A DNA stretch of 64,000 nt, taken from contig JBBDQN010000027.1 of NCBI GenBank assembly GCA_040905905.1, positions 1 through 64,000 of the forward strand, given 5' to 3'. A model generated the notes under the pieces. That model made no database searches. It was not told where the DNA came from and saw nothing but the letters and a program-made list of their open reading frames with translations. Shown here piece after piece: positions 18,905 through 27,840 of the stretch. This DNA comes from JAICND01 sp040905905 (GTDB taxonomy: Bacteria > Actinomycetota > Acidimicrobiia > Spongiisociales > ZC4RG35). The first letter of the stretch is position 1; each line of letters opens with the position of its first letter. The translations under genes and the position numbers were made by a program.

Positions 18905-20140
18905 ATGGCCCGGGTACTGCTCATCCTTCCAACGACGTCATACCGGGTGGGCGACTTTCTCGACGCCGCCGGTGCCCTGGGCGTCGAGGTTGCCGTCGCC
19001 GCCGAAGAGGAGTTGCCGCTAACGGGTCTCGACCGCTTCGTCCGCGTCAACCTGGATAAACCGCAGGAGGCGGCAGCCGCGGTAATAGCGCTGGCATTGA
19101 CTACTCCCGTTGACGCGGTGATTCCCGTCGACGACCGGGGGGTGGTCGTGGCAGCTCTGGCCGCTGAACAACTCGGTTTGCCGCACAACCCACCCTGGGC
19201 AGCCGCCGCCACCCGCAACAAGGTGATGATGCGCCGGGCCCTCGAAAGGGCCGAGGTGCCACAACCAACCTTCCGCGTCCTCGGTCCCGCCGATGACCCG
19301 GTGGGGTTGGCGGCAGAGATCGGCTTTCCGCTCGTGGTCAAACCGCTGTCACTCTCAGGGAGCCGGGGAGTGATCCGGGTTGATAGCTCCTCGGAGATCG
19401 AAGCCGTCTCCGAGCGCGTTCGGCAGATCAACGCCGTCGCCTGCCATGACCCCTCCGAACCGCTTTTACTCGAGGCTTTCGTCCCCGGACCCGAGGTGGC
19501 GGTCGAAGGCATGTTGGACGGTGGACGTCTCGAGGTCTTGGCCATCTTTGACAAACCGCAACCACTCGACGGCCCCTACTTCGAGGAGACTATCTACGTC
19601 ACCCCCAGCCGGCTCCACCCTGAGATTGTGGAAGAAGTAGTGCGCCTCACGGCTGCAGCCTGCGCCGGTCTCGGTCTGATTGAAGGGCCGATTCACGCCG
19701 AGCTCCGGATCACCGACGGTCGCCCGCGCCTCATCGAAGTCGCCGCCCGCTCGATTGGAGGGATTTGTGGACGGGCACTCAAATTCGGGCTACTGGGTAC
19801 CTCCCTTGAAACCATGATCCTGAGACAGGCGCTGGGGCGTCCGGCCCATCACCCCGACGTTGACCGCGGAGCGAGCGGGGTGATGATGTTGCCGATTCCC
19901 TCAGCCGGAACCTTGCGGGAGGTGACCGGCATCGACAAGGCGCTGGCAACACCGGGAATCCGATCGGTGGAGATCACGTCAACGCCCGGCACGTATCTAC
20001 TACCGGTTCCGGACTCCGATCGCTATCTCGGATTCATGTTTGCCGGGGGTTCCACCCCTGAGGAGGTGACGGAAGCTCTAGCCGAGGCCCACCGCCACCT
20101 CCGGGTCGAGTTCGATCCGGAGCACCCGCCAATCACTTGA
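18905..20140 (+). CDS. ATP-grasp domain protein (carboxylate-amine ligase type)
   Basis: 411 residues. The N-terminal pre-ATP-grasp region (residues 1-100) is followed by TRNKVMMRRALERAEVPQP, FPLVVKPLSLSGSRGV (ATP-binding lysine in VVKP) and EAFVPGPEVAVEGMLDGG. The metal and phosphate contacts are in PIHAELRITDGRPRLIEVAAR (conserved E and N/A-R region). The overall pattern matches ATP-grasp enzymes that ligate a carboxylate to an amine, such as amino acid or peptide ligases; the substrate is not evident. The C-terminal 90 residues form the usual extra domain ending in SDRYLGFMFAGG. It stands alone, divergent from nfuA. Confidence 0.87.
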   Translation: MARVLLILPTTSYRVGDFLDAAGALGVEVAVAAEEELPLTGLDRFVRVNLDKPQEAAAAVIALALTTPVDAVIPVDDRGVVVAALAAEQLGLPHNPPWAAAATRNKVMMRRALERAEVPQPTFRVLGPADDPVGLAAEIGFPLVVKPLSLSGSRGVIRVDSSSEIEAVSERVRQINAVACHDPSEPLLLEAFVPGPEVAVEGMLDGGRLEVLAIFDKPQPLDGPYFEETIYVTPSRLHPEIVEEVVRLTAAACAGLGLIEGPIHAELRITDGRPRLIEVAARSIGGICGRALKFGLLGTSLETMILRQALGRPAHHPDVDRGASGVMMLPIPSAGTLREVTGIDKALATPGIRSVEITSTPGTYLLPVPDSDRYLGFMFAGGSTPEEVTEALAEAHRHLRVEFDPEHPPIT

Positions 20141-20174
20141 CCCCACTCCCCAACCGATAGCCTCTCACACTGCT

Positions 20175-21350
20175 GTGTTCGCCCCGGTCCGCACTCTTCT
20201 CGCCCCTCGCTCGCACGCTTCAACCGGCGTACTGGCCGCGGCCGGTGTCGTCGCCGCTGCCTTCACCGCCACCCCGTTCCTGATCATCGACCTCTCTGCC
20301 GAGTTGGGAGTGACATTGGGGACGGCCGGTCTCATCTCCACCTTTCAGGTGGGCGGGTTCGCCGCCACCAACTTCCTGGCGGGTCGGCTGTTGCGACCGC
20401 GCGCCAACCTCCACCGGGCTTCGTTGATCGGGGTCGGGTTGGCTTACGCTCTCAGCGCGGCCACCGACCTCTTCTGGTTGATCCTGGTCGCCCAGGCCGG
20501 GGCCGGGATCGGTCTCGGCCTCCTGACCTGGTTGTCCTGGGCGGAGGCCACCCGTCACCGGTTGGGTTTGGCTGACGTAGCCGCGGTGGCCCCATTGACC
20601 GCCACGGTGGGGGCGCCGGTGCTTGGCCTGGTGGCCGAGGTGGTGGGTTTCCGGGGGATCTTTGCCTTGCTAGCGGTGGTCGCCCTCGTCACCTTGGCCG
20701 TCGACGCCCAATACGGCGACCTCCCGGTGATCGGCCGCAACGTTTCCGACTCCCGCACCAACCGCATGTTGTTGGCTGCGTTATTCACAATCACGCTGTC
20801 GGGTTCGGCGGTCTTCGTCTTTGCCGCCTCCGCCGGGCGCGAGGTAGCCGGACTTTCGCCGGCGGTGGTCTCGATCGCCTATGGCCTCAATGCCCTGGTG
20901 GGATTTATCGCCACCCGTTTTCCTGCGCGCCGGGTGACCGCAGGGCTCTGGTTGTTCGCGGGAGCGGTCTGTGCCGCCGCCGTGGGCACGGTCCCCTCGG
21001 GCGCGATCTTCGTGCTCGCCATGACCGTCTGGGGGTTTGGCTTCTGGATGGGCATACCTGCCGTGTTCCGGCTTCTCGCCGAACGGTCGTTGAGCCCGGC
21101 CGAGCGGGTCGGTGACGCCCAATCCCTGATGGCTCTCGGTCGAGTGTTCGGCCCGCTTCTGGGCGGCCTGATCCTCGGCGGCGGTGCGTTTGCGATGTTG
21201 TCGGTGGCAGGAGCAATCGGTCTGGGCCTGGGCTCGCTAATTGTGCTGGTGGTCGAATTGGCCCGACAGCGGGTATTGGCCCCCGGGCCTGACCTCACAG
21301 GGACAGCACTCCCTGGATCGCCTCCATCCGGTGAACCCGATCCATCGTGA
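20175..21350 (+). CDS. MFS transporter
   Basis: 391 residues with 12 predicted membrane spans. The GTG start lies 34 bp after the ATP-grasp gene. The loop after span 2 contains the FLAGRLLRPRANL variant of the MFS G-x-L-x-D-R motif, and the second half repeats the pattern (FIATRFPARRVTAG). The family exports or imports small molecules by proton antiport or symport; no specificity signature is visible. Its 3' end overlaps the phosphofructokinase gene tail-to-tail by 56 bp. Association with the ATP-grasp ligase may mean it exports the ligase product (inference). Confidence 0.87.
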   Translation: MFAPVRTLLAPRSHASTGVLAAAGVVAAAFTATPFLIIDLSAELGVTLGTAGLISTFQVGGFAATNFLAGRLLRPRANLHRASLIGVGLAYALSAATDLFWLILVAQAGAGIGLGLLTWLSWAEATRHRLGLADVAAVAPLTATVGAPVLGLVAEVVGFRGIFALLAVVALVTLAVDAQYGDLPVIGRNVSDSRTNRMLLAALFTITLSGSAVFVFAASAGREVAGLSPAVVSIAYGLNALVGFIATRFPARRVTAGLWLFAGAVCAAAVGTVPSGAIFVLAMTVWGFGFWMGIPAVFRLLAERSLSPAERVGDAQSLMALGRVFGPLLGGLILGGGAFAMLSVAGAIGLGLGSLIVLVVELARQRVLAPGPDLTGTALPGSPPSGEPDPS

Positions 21351-22383
21351 CTGCACTGGTGCCATCCAACAGAGACCTGGTCTCATCGAGAACGTCGCTG
21401 ATCGAGAAGAGTCTGATCCATGAGTCGGAAGTCGCCTCGCCCCGATCTGTGAGGTTCCACCCGGTCATGAGGTCGGTGCGTCCCTGGAGGGCGGCGTCGA
21501 CGGCGACCAGACCGAACCTTCCCGCTAACAGACGGTCGCGGAAGGAGGGATTGCCGCCGCGAACCAGGTGACCCAGCACGGTCCCCCTCACTTCGATATT
21601 GGTCGTGGGTCCCAACCGGGTCGTCACTTCCTGCACCAACTCGTGGGTGGGGATAGGAATGCCCTCGGACTTGATGATGAGAACCCGGGTCTTGTCCCGG
21701 GTGACATCGAAGCTCCCAACGATGCAGTCGTATACAGCATCGATGACCTCGCCTCGGCTGCGCTGCTGTTCAGGCATCAAAACTCCGTCGGCCGCGGCCG
21801 CCACCGCCGAGGCCATCGCCAGATAGCCAGAGTGGCGACCCATCACCTCGACGATGAAGGCGCGGTGATGGCTACGGGCGGTGTCGGTGATCTTGTCACA
21901 TGCCTCGATGATCGTGTTGAGCGCCGAGTCCACTCCCAGGGCTTCCCTGGTCAAGCCGATGTCATTGTCGATGGAGGCAGGTATGCCGATGATGGGGATC
22001 GTGGTCTCACGGGCAAGGGCGTGAGCCCCGGCCATCGAGCCGTTGCCGCCGATCACGAGCATTCCGGTGATCGAATATTTCTCGAGTTGAACGATGGCCT
22101 GAGCGCGGCCCTCCAGCGAATAGAACCGGGAACAGCGCGACGACCCCAGCACCGTTCCACCCAGACTCCCCATCGCGTCGACCTCAAGGGTCGGGGTCAA
22201 CAGGCTGTTTTTTCCGATCTGGCGGGTGAGGGGATGGAACTCGCCATCGATCAGACCGTCGTAGCCCATCTCCACCCCCCACACGGGTACACCCCGCGAA
22301 GCCGCCACTTTGGTGACGGCCCTGATCGCTGCATTCATACCGGGAGCGTCCCCACCCGAGGTGAGGACCGCCAGCGCTGGCAA
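21295..22383 (-). CDS. pfkA: 6-phosphofructokinase, ATP-type
   Basis: 362 residues. Glycolytic phosphorylation of fructose 6-phosphate. Motifs in order: LTSGGDAPGMNAAIR (ATP site), GGTVLGSSRCSRF, VIGGNGSMAGAHAL, the catalytic IPASIDNDI, and EVMGRHSGYLA (substrate site). The residue after GGN is Gly, as in ATP-dependent rather than pyrophosphate-dependent enzymes, and no PKTIDND-type Lys is present. The start is a TTG at 22383, supported by GAAGGAG six bases upstream. The effector-loop region is that of group I/III bacterial enzymes; allosteric control is not readable. Confidence 0.93.
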   Translation of the reverse strand: MPALAVLTSGGDAPGMNAAIRAVTKVAASRGVPVWGVEMGYDGLIDGEFHPLTRQIGKNSLLTPTLEVDAMGSLGGTVLGSSRCSRFYSLEGRAQAIVQLEKYSITGMLVIGGNGSMAGAHALARETTIPIIGIPASIDNDIGLTREALGVDSALNTIIEACDKITDTARSHHRAFIVEVMGRHSGYLAMASAVAAAADGVLMPEQQRSRGEVIDAVYDCIVGSFDVTRDKTRVLIIKSEGIPIPTHELVQEVTTRLGPTTNIEVRGTVLGHLVRGGNPSFRDRLLAGRFGLVAVDAALQGRTDLMTGWNLTDRGEATSDSWIRLFSISDVLDETRSLLDGTSAVTMDRVHRMEAIQGVLSL

Positions 22384-22459
22384 CTACAACTCCTTCTCGG
22401 GGCAACGGTAGACCCCTTAGCTGTGTGCACGAGCGACTGGCTCTAGGATCGACGGGTCG

Positions 22460-23575
22460 ATGCGCCGATCACTGCCGCTAATGATCCTGGTTGGGGCCCT
22501 AGTCGTCGCAGGTTGCTCGAACAGTTCCATCGGACCGTTGCTAGTGCATAGTGCCGACGGTGGTCTCAGCGCCCTGGGCCTCGATGGCACCGCTTTTCCG
22601 ATTCATGAGGAAACGGCAGGAGTGGCGTTGCGCCAGCCAACCTGGTCCCCCGACGCCCGCATCGCCGTCTGGACCGAGATCGTCGCCGCCGAGCAGCGAA
22701 CCGCGATCGGCATGGGTGACGCCACCCGCCAGCGACGGATCGACGTCCCCACTCCTCCCTTCTATTACTCGTGGAGCCCCCAGGGTGACCGGGTCGCCTA
22801 TCTCGGCAACTCCCCCGACGGTCAAGGTGTGGCGCTTGGCCTGGTAGAGGTCGCGGAAGGCACCGCCAGCCTGGTCGACGGGGGCAACCCCTATTACTTC
22901 GACTGGCAACCGGACGGCAGTCGTCTCGTCATCCACGTTGCCGGCCGGGTCCTGGCCTTTCTTGCCTTTGACGGCACCCGCACCGATATCCCTGTCGAAA
23001 CCGGCATGTTTCAGGCGCCCGCCTTCCTTCCCGACGGCCGTTTGCTCGTGATCACAGCCGGACCGCCGCAGTCCCTGAGCATCGTCGACGTTTCGGGCAA
23101 CCCCACTGAGCTCGCCCCGGTACAAGGCTGGGGGATGTTTGCCCCCAACAGCTCGGGGGATCGGGTCGCCTACATCGACAGCCCGCCAGGAACTGGTCTC
23201 GGTGAGCTGCGAGTTTTGGCTATCGCCGGTGGCGAACCAACAGTGGTCGATCCCGGACAGGTGGTTGGATTTGCTTGGGATCCGGCCGGTCTCCAGTTGC
23301 TCTACTTCACAATCGATGTCGAAGCGGGCGAACTGGTCCCCAATGTGTGGGATGGCTCCGACGTCGTCCGCTATCCCGGGTTTGTACCTAGCTCGACCTT
23401 TGTCAGCGAGTACCTGCCCTTTTGGGATCAATACAGCCGCAGCTTGAGTTTGTGGTCCCCTGATAGCGACGCTTTTGTCGTCCCCGACTCCTCCGATCGC
23501 ATCCTCGTCCAACGCCTCGATGAGGAGGTCCCCTCCGAGGTTGGCTCGGGTGTGTTCGCCACCTGGGGCGGTTGA
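22460..23575 (+). CDS. Beta-propeller lipoprotein (TolB/WD40-like)
   Basis: 371 residues. The signal peptide MRRSLPLMILVGALVVAGCS ends in a lipobox (VAGC, Cys19). The rest consists of repeated propeller blades with WSPDARIAVW, WSPQGDRVAYL, WQPDGSRLVIHV and FLPDGRLLVI, as in TolB-like PD40 repeats. It overlaps the S9 peptidase start by 4 bp (TTGA), so the two are translationally coupled. A surface-exposed binding or chaperone function for the peptidase partner is possible. TAGGAT at 22444-22449 is a probable -10 box. Confidence 0.83.
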   Translation: MRRSLPLMILVGALVVAGCSNSSIGPLLVHSADGGLSALGLDGTAFPIHEETAGVALRQPTWSPDARIAVWTEIVAAEQRTAIGMGDATRQRRIDVPTPPFYYSWSPQGDRVAYLGNSPDGQGVALGLVEVAEGTASLVDGGNPYYFDWQPDGSRLVIHVAGRVLAFLAFDGTRTDIPVETGMFQAPAFLPDGRLLVITAGPPQSLSIVDVSGNPTELAPVQGWGMFAPNSSGDRVAYIDSPPGTGLGELRVLAIAGGEPTVVDPGQVVGFAWDPAGLQLLYFTIDVEAGELVPNVWDGSDVVRYPGFVPSSTFVSEYLPFWDQYSRSLSLWSPDSDAFVVPDSSDRILVQRLDEEVPSEVGSGVFATWGG

Positions 23576-25551
23576 CCGTCGAGCAAAGAAAGACATTGCC
23601 GAGACCTATCACACCTTCGGACCTGTGGTCGCTCCCCCGGGTGGGGCCCGCGGCAGTGGACGGTGACTCCGGAGTGGTCGTGGCGGTCACCACCTACGAC
23701 GTAGATTCGAACCAGGGACGAGGTCGTCTCTGGCATGTGTCGTTTGACGGCGAGACGACTCCCCTTACTGATCCTGAGCTCAATGCGAGCCGGCCGCAGG
23801 TCTCCCCGGACGGCAAGCAACTGGCATTTGTCGTCAACATCGAAGATGCTGGCAAGCAACTCTTCATCTCTGATCGGGATGACTCCGAACCCCGCCAGGT
23901 CACCACCCTGCCGCTCGGGATCATCGGTGCCCGCTGGCTGCCCGACGGTTCGGGTCTGATCGTTCTGGCCAGCCTCTTCAAGAATCACCTCACCGTCACC
24001 GACACGGCCGCCGAAGCCGAACGGCGCAAAGAAGCCAAATACACCGTCCACGTCACCGATGACGCCATCTATCGCTACTGGGACATGTGGCTGACCACGG
24101 GGGAGGTGCCACATCTATTCGCTCTCGACCTCGGGTCGGGGTCGCTGACCGACATCACGCCCCATTCGGAGAAGTGGTGGGCATTCGCTAACACCGATAA
24201 CCCCGTGGCCGATTTCGACATTTCCCCCGACGGCACCCGTGTTGCCTATGTGGCCGACGCCTCCCTACCACCACATCGTCAGCTGAAGAGGTCGCTCTAC
24301 CTGGTCGATGTCGAGAGCGGCACGGAGACCGATCTAACGCCATCGTGGGCAGCCCACGTTCGCAGGCCCCGGTTCTCCGCCGACGGACACAGGCTGCTGA
24401 TTGGGTACCAGGTCATCCCCGACTTCTACGGCGACCGGGTCCGCCTGGGGATGGTCGATCTCACATCGGGCAGCACGGAACAACTGACCGAGAAGTGGGA
24501 CCGGTCGGCCGATGAGTGGGAGTTCGACGGTCGCGGCGACGTCATCTTCGTGGCCGAGGATGAGGGGCGTCAGCATCTCCTCAGGCTGGCGACTGGCGAA
24601 GAAACTCCGGTGCTGCTGGCGCGCGGGGGAACGCTGAGCGGACCAGCGGTGGCCCCCGATGGGACCGTATATTTGATGCGTCACAGCTTGACCTTCCCCC
24701 CCGAGGTCGTGCGCCTGGCAGAGAATGGTCAGCTGGTTGCTGTCAGCAGCTTCACGAACGCCGGAATTGCCGACCTCAGCTGGGGTGAGATTGAAGAGAT
24801 CTCTGTCGTTGGAGCCGATGGCAACCCGATCCAAGTGCTCCTCATCCATCCCCCCAATGGATCCACCAGACCACCCTTGGTTCATCTGATCCACGGTGGT
24901 CCTCACGGGATGTTTGGTGACGGATGGCAATGGCGCTGGCATGCCCAATCGTTCGCTGCCCAGGGATATCTGGTAGCCATGGTCAACTTCCACGGCTCGA
25001 CCTCGTTCGGACAGGACTTCGCCGTTTCGATCCAGGGTGCCTGGGGTGATCGCCCCTATCGCGATATCGAGGCAACGACCGATCATCTCATCGGTGCCGG
25101 TCTGGTGGACGAAGAGCGGATGGCCATCGCCGGTGGTTCCTACGGTGGATATCTGGTCTCGTTCATCACCGGCCAAACCTCCCGCTATGCCTGCGCAGTG
25201 GCCCACGCCGCCGTCACCAACTTCGCGGGCATGTACGCCTCCGATATGACTTCAGGTCGAGCCCGGGCGTACGGGGCTGACATTTGGGACGACCGGGCCA
25301 CGGTCGACAGATACAGCCCCTCGTCCCATGCTTCCGGCTACAACACCCCAACCCTGGTGATTGCCTCCGAACGCGACTATCGGGTTCCGGCCACCCAGGG
25401 TCTCGAGTTGTATGGGGTCCTCAAGGCGAAAGGCGTCCCGGCCCGACTGCTCTATTACCCCGCCGAGAACCACTGGATCCTGACTCCGCAGGCAAGCCTC
25501 CACTGGTACGAGCAGGTCTTCTCATGGTTAAACCTCTACTTGAACCCTTGA
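23572..25551 (+). CDS. S9 family prolyl oligopeptidase-like serine peptidase
   Basis: 659 residues. Residues 1-400 form an N-terminal beta-propeller (SPDGKQLAFVV, SPDGTRVAYVA). Residues 410-655 form the alpha/beta-hydrolase domain: oxyanion region HLIHGGPHGMF, nucleophile in AGGSYGGYL (Ser), acid in ASERDYRVP (Asp) and His in ENHWIL. These belong to the acylaminoacyl-peptidase/DPP branch. The start is a TTG at 23572 in a TTGA overlap with the lipoprotein gene. No signal peptide is seen, so it is probably cytoplasmic. It cleaves oligopeptides or acyl-peptides by family inference. Confidence 0.9.
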   Translation: MTVEQRKTLPRPITPSDLWSLPRVGPAAVDGDSGVVVAVTTYDVDSNQGRGRLWHVSFDGETTPLTDPELNASRPQVSPDGKQLAFVVNIEDAGKQLFISDRDDSEPRQVTTLPLGIIGARWLPDGSGLIVLASLFKNHLTVTDTAAEAERRKEAKYTVHVTDDAIYRYWDMWLTTGEVPHLFALDLGSGSLTDITPHSEKWWAFANTDNPVADFDISPDGTRVAYVADASLPPHRQLKRSLYLVDVESGTETDLTPSWAAHVRRPRFSADGHRLLIGYQVIPDFYGDRVRLGMVDLTSGSTEQLTEKWDRSADEWEFDGRGDVIFVAEDEGRQHLLRLATGEETPVLLARGGTLSGPAVAPDGTVYLMRHSLTFPPEVVRLAENGQLVAVSSFTNAGIADLSWGEIEEISVVGADGNPIQVLLIHPPNGSTRPPLVHLIHGGPHGMFGDGWQWRWHAQSFAAQGYLVAMVNFHGSTSFGQDFAVSIQGAWGDRPYRDIEATTDHLIGAGLVDEERMAIAGGSYGGYLVSFITGQTSRYACAVAHAAVTNFAGMYASDMTSGRARAYGADIWDDRATVDRYSPSSHASGYNTPTLVIASERDYRVPATQGLELYGVLKAKGVPARLLYYPAENHWILTPQASLHWYEQVFSWLNLYLNP

Positions 25552-25665
25552 CTCACCCTTCCAGAGAGGCTCAACCTCCCCTTGAACTTGAAGCCTTACC
25601 CGCGTTCGTGTGCCTAAGACGATTTTGTCATTTGCCACTCGATTTGCTGGTCGGTTATTGATGCC

Positions 25666-26316
25666 GTGTTCGAAGCGGTTGTGATCCTGGCGGGGGGCTC
25701 CGCTCCCCCGGCCTGGCTGGCGGGCGAGTTGCCGGCCCGGGTATTTGTGATCGCTGCCGACTCCGGTCTCGAATACGCACGGCTCCTTGGTCTGGAGGTC
25801 AATCTGATCGTCGGTGACCTCGACTCTGTGACCCCGGCGACTCTCGCCGATTATCCCGACATCCCGGTCGAACGGCACCCGCCCGACAAGGACCAGACCG
25901 ACCTCGACCTCGCCCTCGAAGCGGCCTCCAGAGTGGAAGCCAACCAGGTCATCGTGGTGGGAGGGTCGGGCGGTCGCATCGACCATCTTCTCGCCAATGC
26001 CGCCCTGCTCACCTCGGATCGTTTTGCGGGACTGGAGTTGTCGTGGTTGACCGCCGAAGGGCGAGCGCACGTGGTCCGTTCGGTGTTGGTCATCCATGGC
26101 TCGTCGGGTGACCTGGTTTCCCTGATCCCCTACGGTGGGACAGTGGTCGGGGTCAGCACCGCTGGTCTCCGCTGGCCGTTGCAAGACGACACCCTCCCCT
26201 CCGGCACCACCCGGGGAGTTTCCAACGAGATGACCGGACCGGTGGCACGGGTGAACGTGGCCGAGGGCGTGCTGCTGGCCATTCACCTGCCCTCTGATCT
26301 TGGGGCCGAGCTTTAG
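25666..26316 (+). CDS. Thiamine pyrophosphokinase
   Basis: 216 residues. Transfers pyrophosphate from ATP to thiamine. The family motifs are clear: VIAADSGLEYARLLGL, LIVGDLDSV, the HPPDKDQTDLDLAL metal/ATP site, and VGGSGGRIDHLLAN. The C-terminal beta-barrel thiamine-binding part includes TAGLRWPL and TTRGVSNEM, with the TRG/SNE-like signature. The GTG start is at 25666. The gene ends 4 bp before the MmcQ/YjbR gene. Confidence 0.92.
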   Translation: MFEAVVILAGGSAPPAWLAGELPARVFVIAADSGLEYARLLGLEVNLIVGDLDSVTPATLADYPDIPVERHPPDKDQTDLDLALEAASRVEANQVIVVGGSGGRIDHLLANAALLTSDRFAGLELSWLTAEGRAHVVRSVLVIHGSSGDLVSLIPYGGTVVGVSTAGLRWPLQDDTLPSGTTRGVSNEMTGPVARVNVAEGVLLAIHLPSDLGAEL

Positions 26317-26320
26317 TCAG

Positions 26321-26695
26321 ATGGTGAGCCCGGACCCGGTTGAGACCTTGCGCCGGCTCTGTCTTGCCCTCCCCGAGACGACCGAACGACTGAGCCATGG
26401 TGAACCGACCTGGTTCGTGCGCGACAAGAAGACTTTCGTTACTTACGCCGACCACCACCACGATGATCGACTGGCGTTCTGGTGTGCGGCACCGCCTGGG
26501 TCGCAACAGTCAATGGTGGCGTCGGACTCCGAGCGATTCTTCATCCCTCCCTATGTCGGTCACCGAGGCTGGCTGGGGGTCTACCTCGACGTGCCGGTGG
26601 ATTGGGCCGAGATCGCAGAGATCGTCGAGGACGCTTACCGGGTGATCGCTTCCAAACGGTTGGTGACCGAGCTGGACGCTCGCGAATCCGAGTAG
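26321..26695 (+). CDS. MmcQ/YjbR family DNA-binding-like protein
   Basis: 124 residues. MmcQ/YjbR fold indicated by LALPETTERLSHGEPTWFVRDKKTFV, then RFFIPPYVGHRGWLGVYLD and the C-terminal YRVIASKRL. These small proteins have a CyaY-like fold and unclear function, sometimes double-stranded DNA binding. The ATG at 26321 is preferred; it follows the thiN stop by 4 bp and suggests coupling. An in-frame TTG at 26300 would overlap thiN. Confidence 0.85.
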   Translation: MVSPDPVETLRRLCLALPETTERLSHGEPTWFVRDKKTFVTYADHHHDDRLAFWCAAPPGSQQSMVASDSERFFIPPYVGHRGWLGVYLDVPVDWAEIAEIVEDAYRVIASKRLVTELDARESE

Positions 26696-26759
26696 CCGTG
26701 TCGCGCGGCTACCACCCAACTCACCGGGTCACCTTTTGGCCGGTCTCGTACATCAAGTG

Positions 26760-27419
26760 TCAGGGACTGTTCCACCACGTGTCCTGAGTGATGGGTGGTT
26801 TAGGCGGTGTTGAGTCTGAACGGGGCTTACGACGAGCCATTCCTACGACGACGCCTAGTAATAAGACGAGACCCGCCGACGCAACGATCGAAATCGGCAC
26901 CGGTTCGCCGACCGACGCAGAAGCAGGCTCTTCAACGATGAGGATCAGCTGACTTGTGCTTCCCACAGGCAACGAGGAGCGGTCGACAATATCGGGTTGA
27001 ACGACGAGCATCCATCGCCCTGGGCCGCGGAAGTCGTACGTCGTTCGGTAAACACCTCGTGCCGTCCGTTCCATATCTCCGAGGCGCACAGCCGGACTAG
27101 CTAAGGACACATCGCGGATCTCGAGGAGAGATAGCGTCTCCTCCACGTCCACGGCTTGATCACGATTGCTGGCGTCGAACACTCGGAAGACAAGGACGAC
27201 AGCTTCGCCGACCGCCACCCGTAATGTAAGACCTGAGGGATCCACGAAGCTGAGTCCTTGTGATGGGAGTTCCACTTCCAGCCGAACCACGTTCTGACTG
27301 CTGTCGTGCACCGATGCGATAACCGGAGTCGCCAACAGCACCCCGTTCAAGCCGACAACAGAGACGATCACGATCCCTCGGCACCCTCTGAATGGCCACC
27401 TCCAGGCGGTGACGACCAT
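26760..27419 (-). CDS. Membrane-anchored extracytoplasmic beta-domain protein
   Basis: 219 residues. An N-terminal hydrophobic segment (GIVIVSVVGLNGVLLATPVIA) acts as a signal or anchor. Residues 35-165 are a beta-sandwich-like extracytoplasmic domain (LEVELPSQGLSFVDPSGLTL, YRTTYDFRGPGRWMLVVQPD, the last reminiscent of FixH/YtkA-type domains). A C-terminal membrane span (PISIVASAGLVLLLGVVVG) precedes a short basic tail. The ATG at 27419 overlaps the stop of the decayed Rieske frame as TGATG, so it was once part of a redox-related operon. The function is unknown; a copper or quinone redox accessory role is a guess from its neighbour. Confidence 0.7.
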   Translation of the reverse strand: MVVTAWRWPFRGCRGIVIVSVVGLNGVLLATPVIASVHDSSQNVVRLEVELPSQGLSFVDPSGLTLRVAVGEAVVLVFRVFDASNRDQAVDVEETLSLLEIRDVSLASPAVRLGDMERTARGVYRTTYDFRGPGRWMLVVQPDIVDRSSLPVGSTSQLILIVEEPASASVGEPVPISIVASAGLVLLLGVVVGMARRKPRSDSTPPKPPITQDTWWNSP

Positions 27420-27795
27420 CAGGGACCGTCCTGATAGAAACCGGCTGGGTCTTCGGCACCTTTGCAACTGGGCCCGGTTGGCTGGTAGGTAGATGAGAAT
27501 CGCTCTGGAAGCCGAAGGGTCGCCAGTTTTACGAAAACGCGGCCGTCTGCCACGGTCACCGAGTACTGACCCAGGTCGCCGCTGGCGGGACCGCCCATGT
27601 ACCGGCCCTGGTCGAAGAATTCCCCATGGGCAGGCGACGAGAAGGTTGTTGCACGTAGACAACTCGACTGGCCTCGATCTCTGCAACGGTGCCGATCGCA
27701 ACGTCAGTCGAATTTTCCGGTGGCCAAAGGAACAGCACAACGGCCACCGCCACGATCGCACCCCCAAAGAAGAGAAGGATCGCTATCCGTCTCAT
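27419..27795 (-). pseudogene. Decayed Rieske [2Fe-2S] protein gene
   Basis: Reading from the ATG at 27795, one frame gives a membrane anchor (MRRIAILLFFGGAIVAVAVV) and IGTVAEIEASRVVYV, typical of a Rieske N-terminus, then stops at 27556. A different frame continues with SPAHGEFFDQGRYMGGPA, LGQYSVTVADGRVFVKL and ends in TGA at 27419-27421. This second part is the Rieske second box (CPxHGxxFD..G...GPA) with Ser in place of the cluster-ligating Cys. The first box (CxH) is missing altogether. A deletion with frameshift between about 27655 and 27625 explains this. A functional cluster cannot form. Confidence 0.68.
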
Positions 27796-27840
27796 GAGCG
27801 GAATCTACCCAAAAGTGAGTAGGGCGGTCGTCGGTTGTTT

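Noticed and set aside
23695..23725. tRNA-like TTCGAACC segment
   Set aside because: It is inside the S9 peptidase coding sequence and has no cloverleaf around it.
25552..25665. Near-duplicate of the last bases of the S9 peptidase gene in the following spacer
   Set aside because: Only about 17 bases resemble each other with mismatches; too short to call a duplication.
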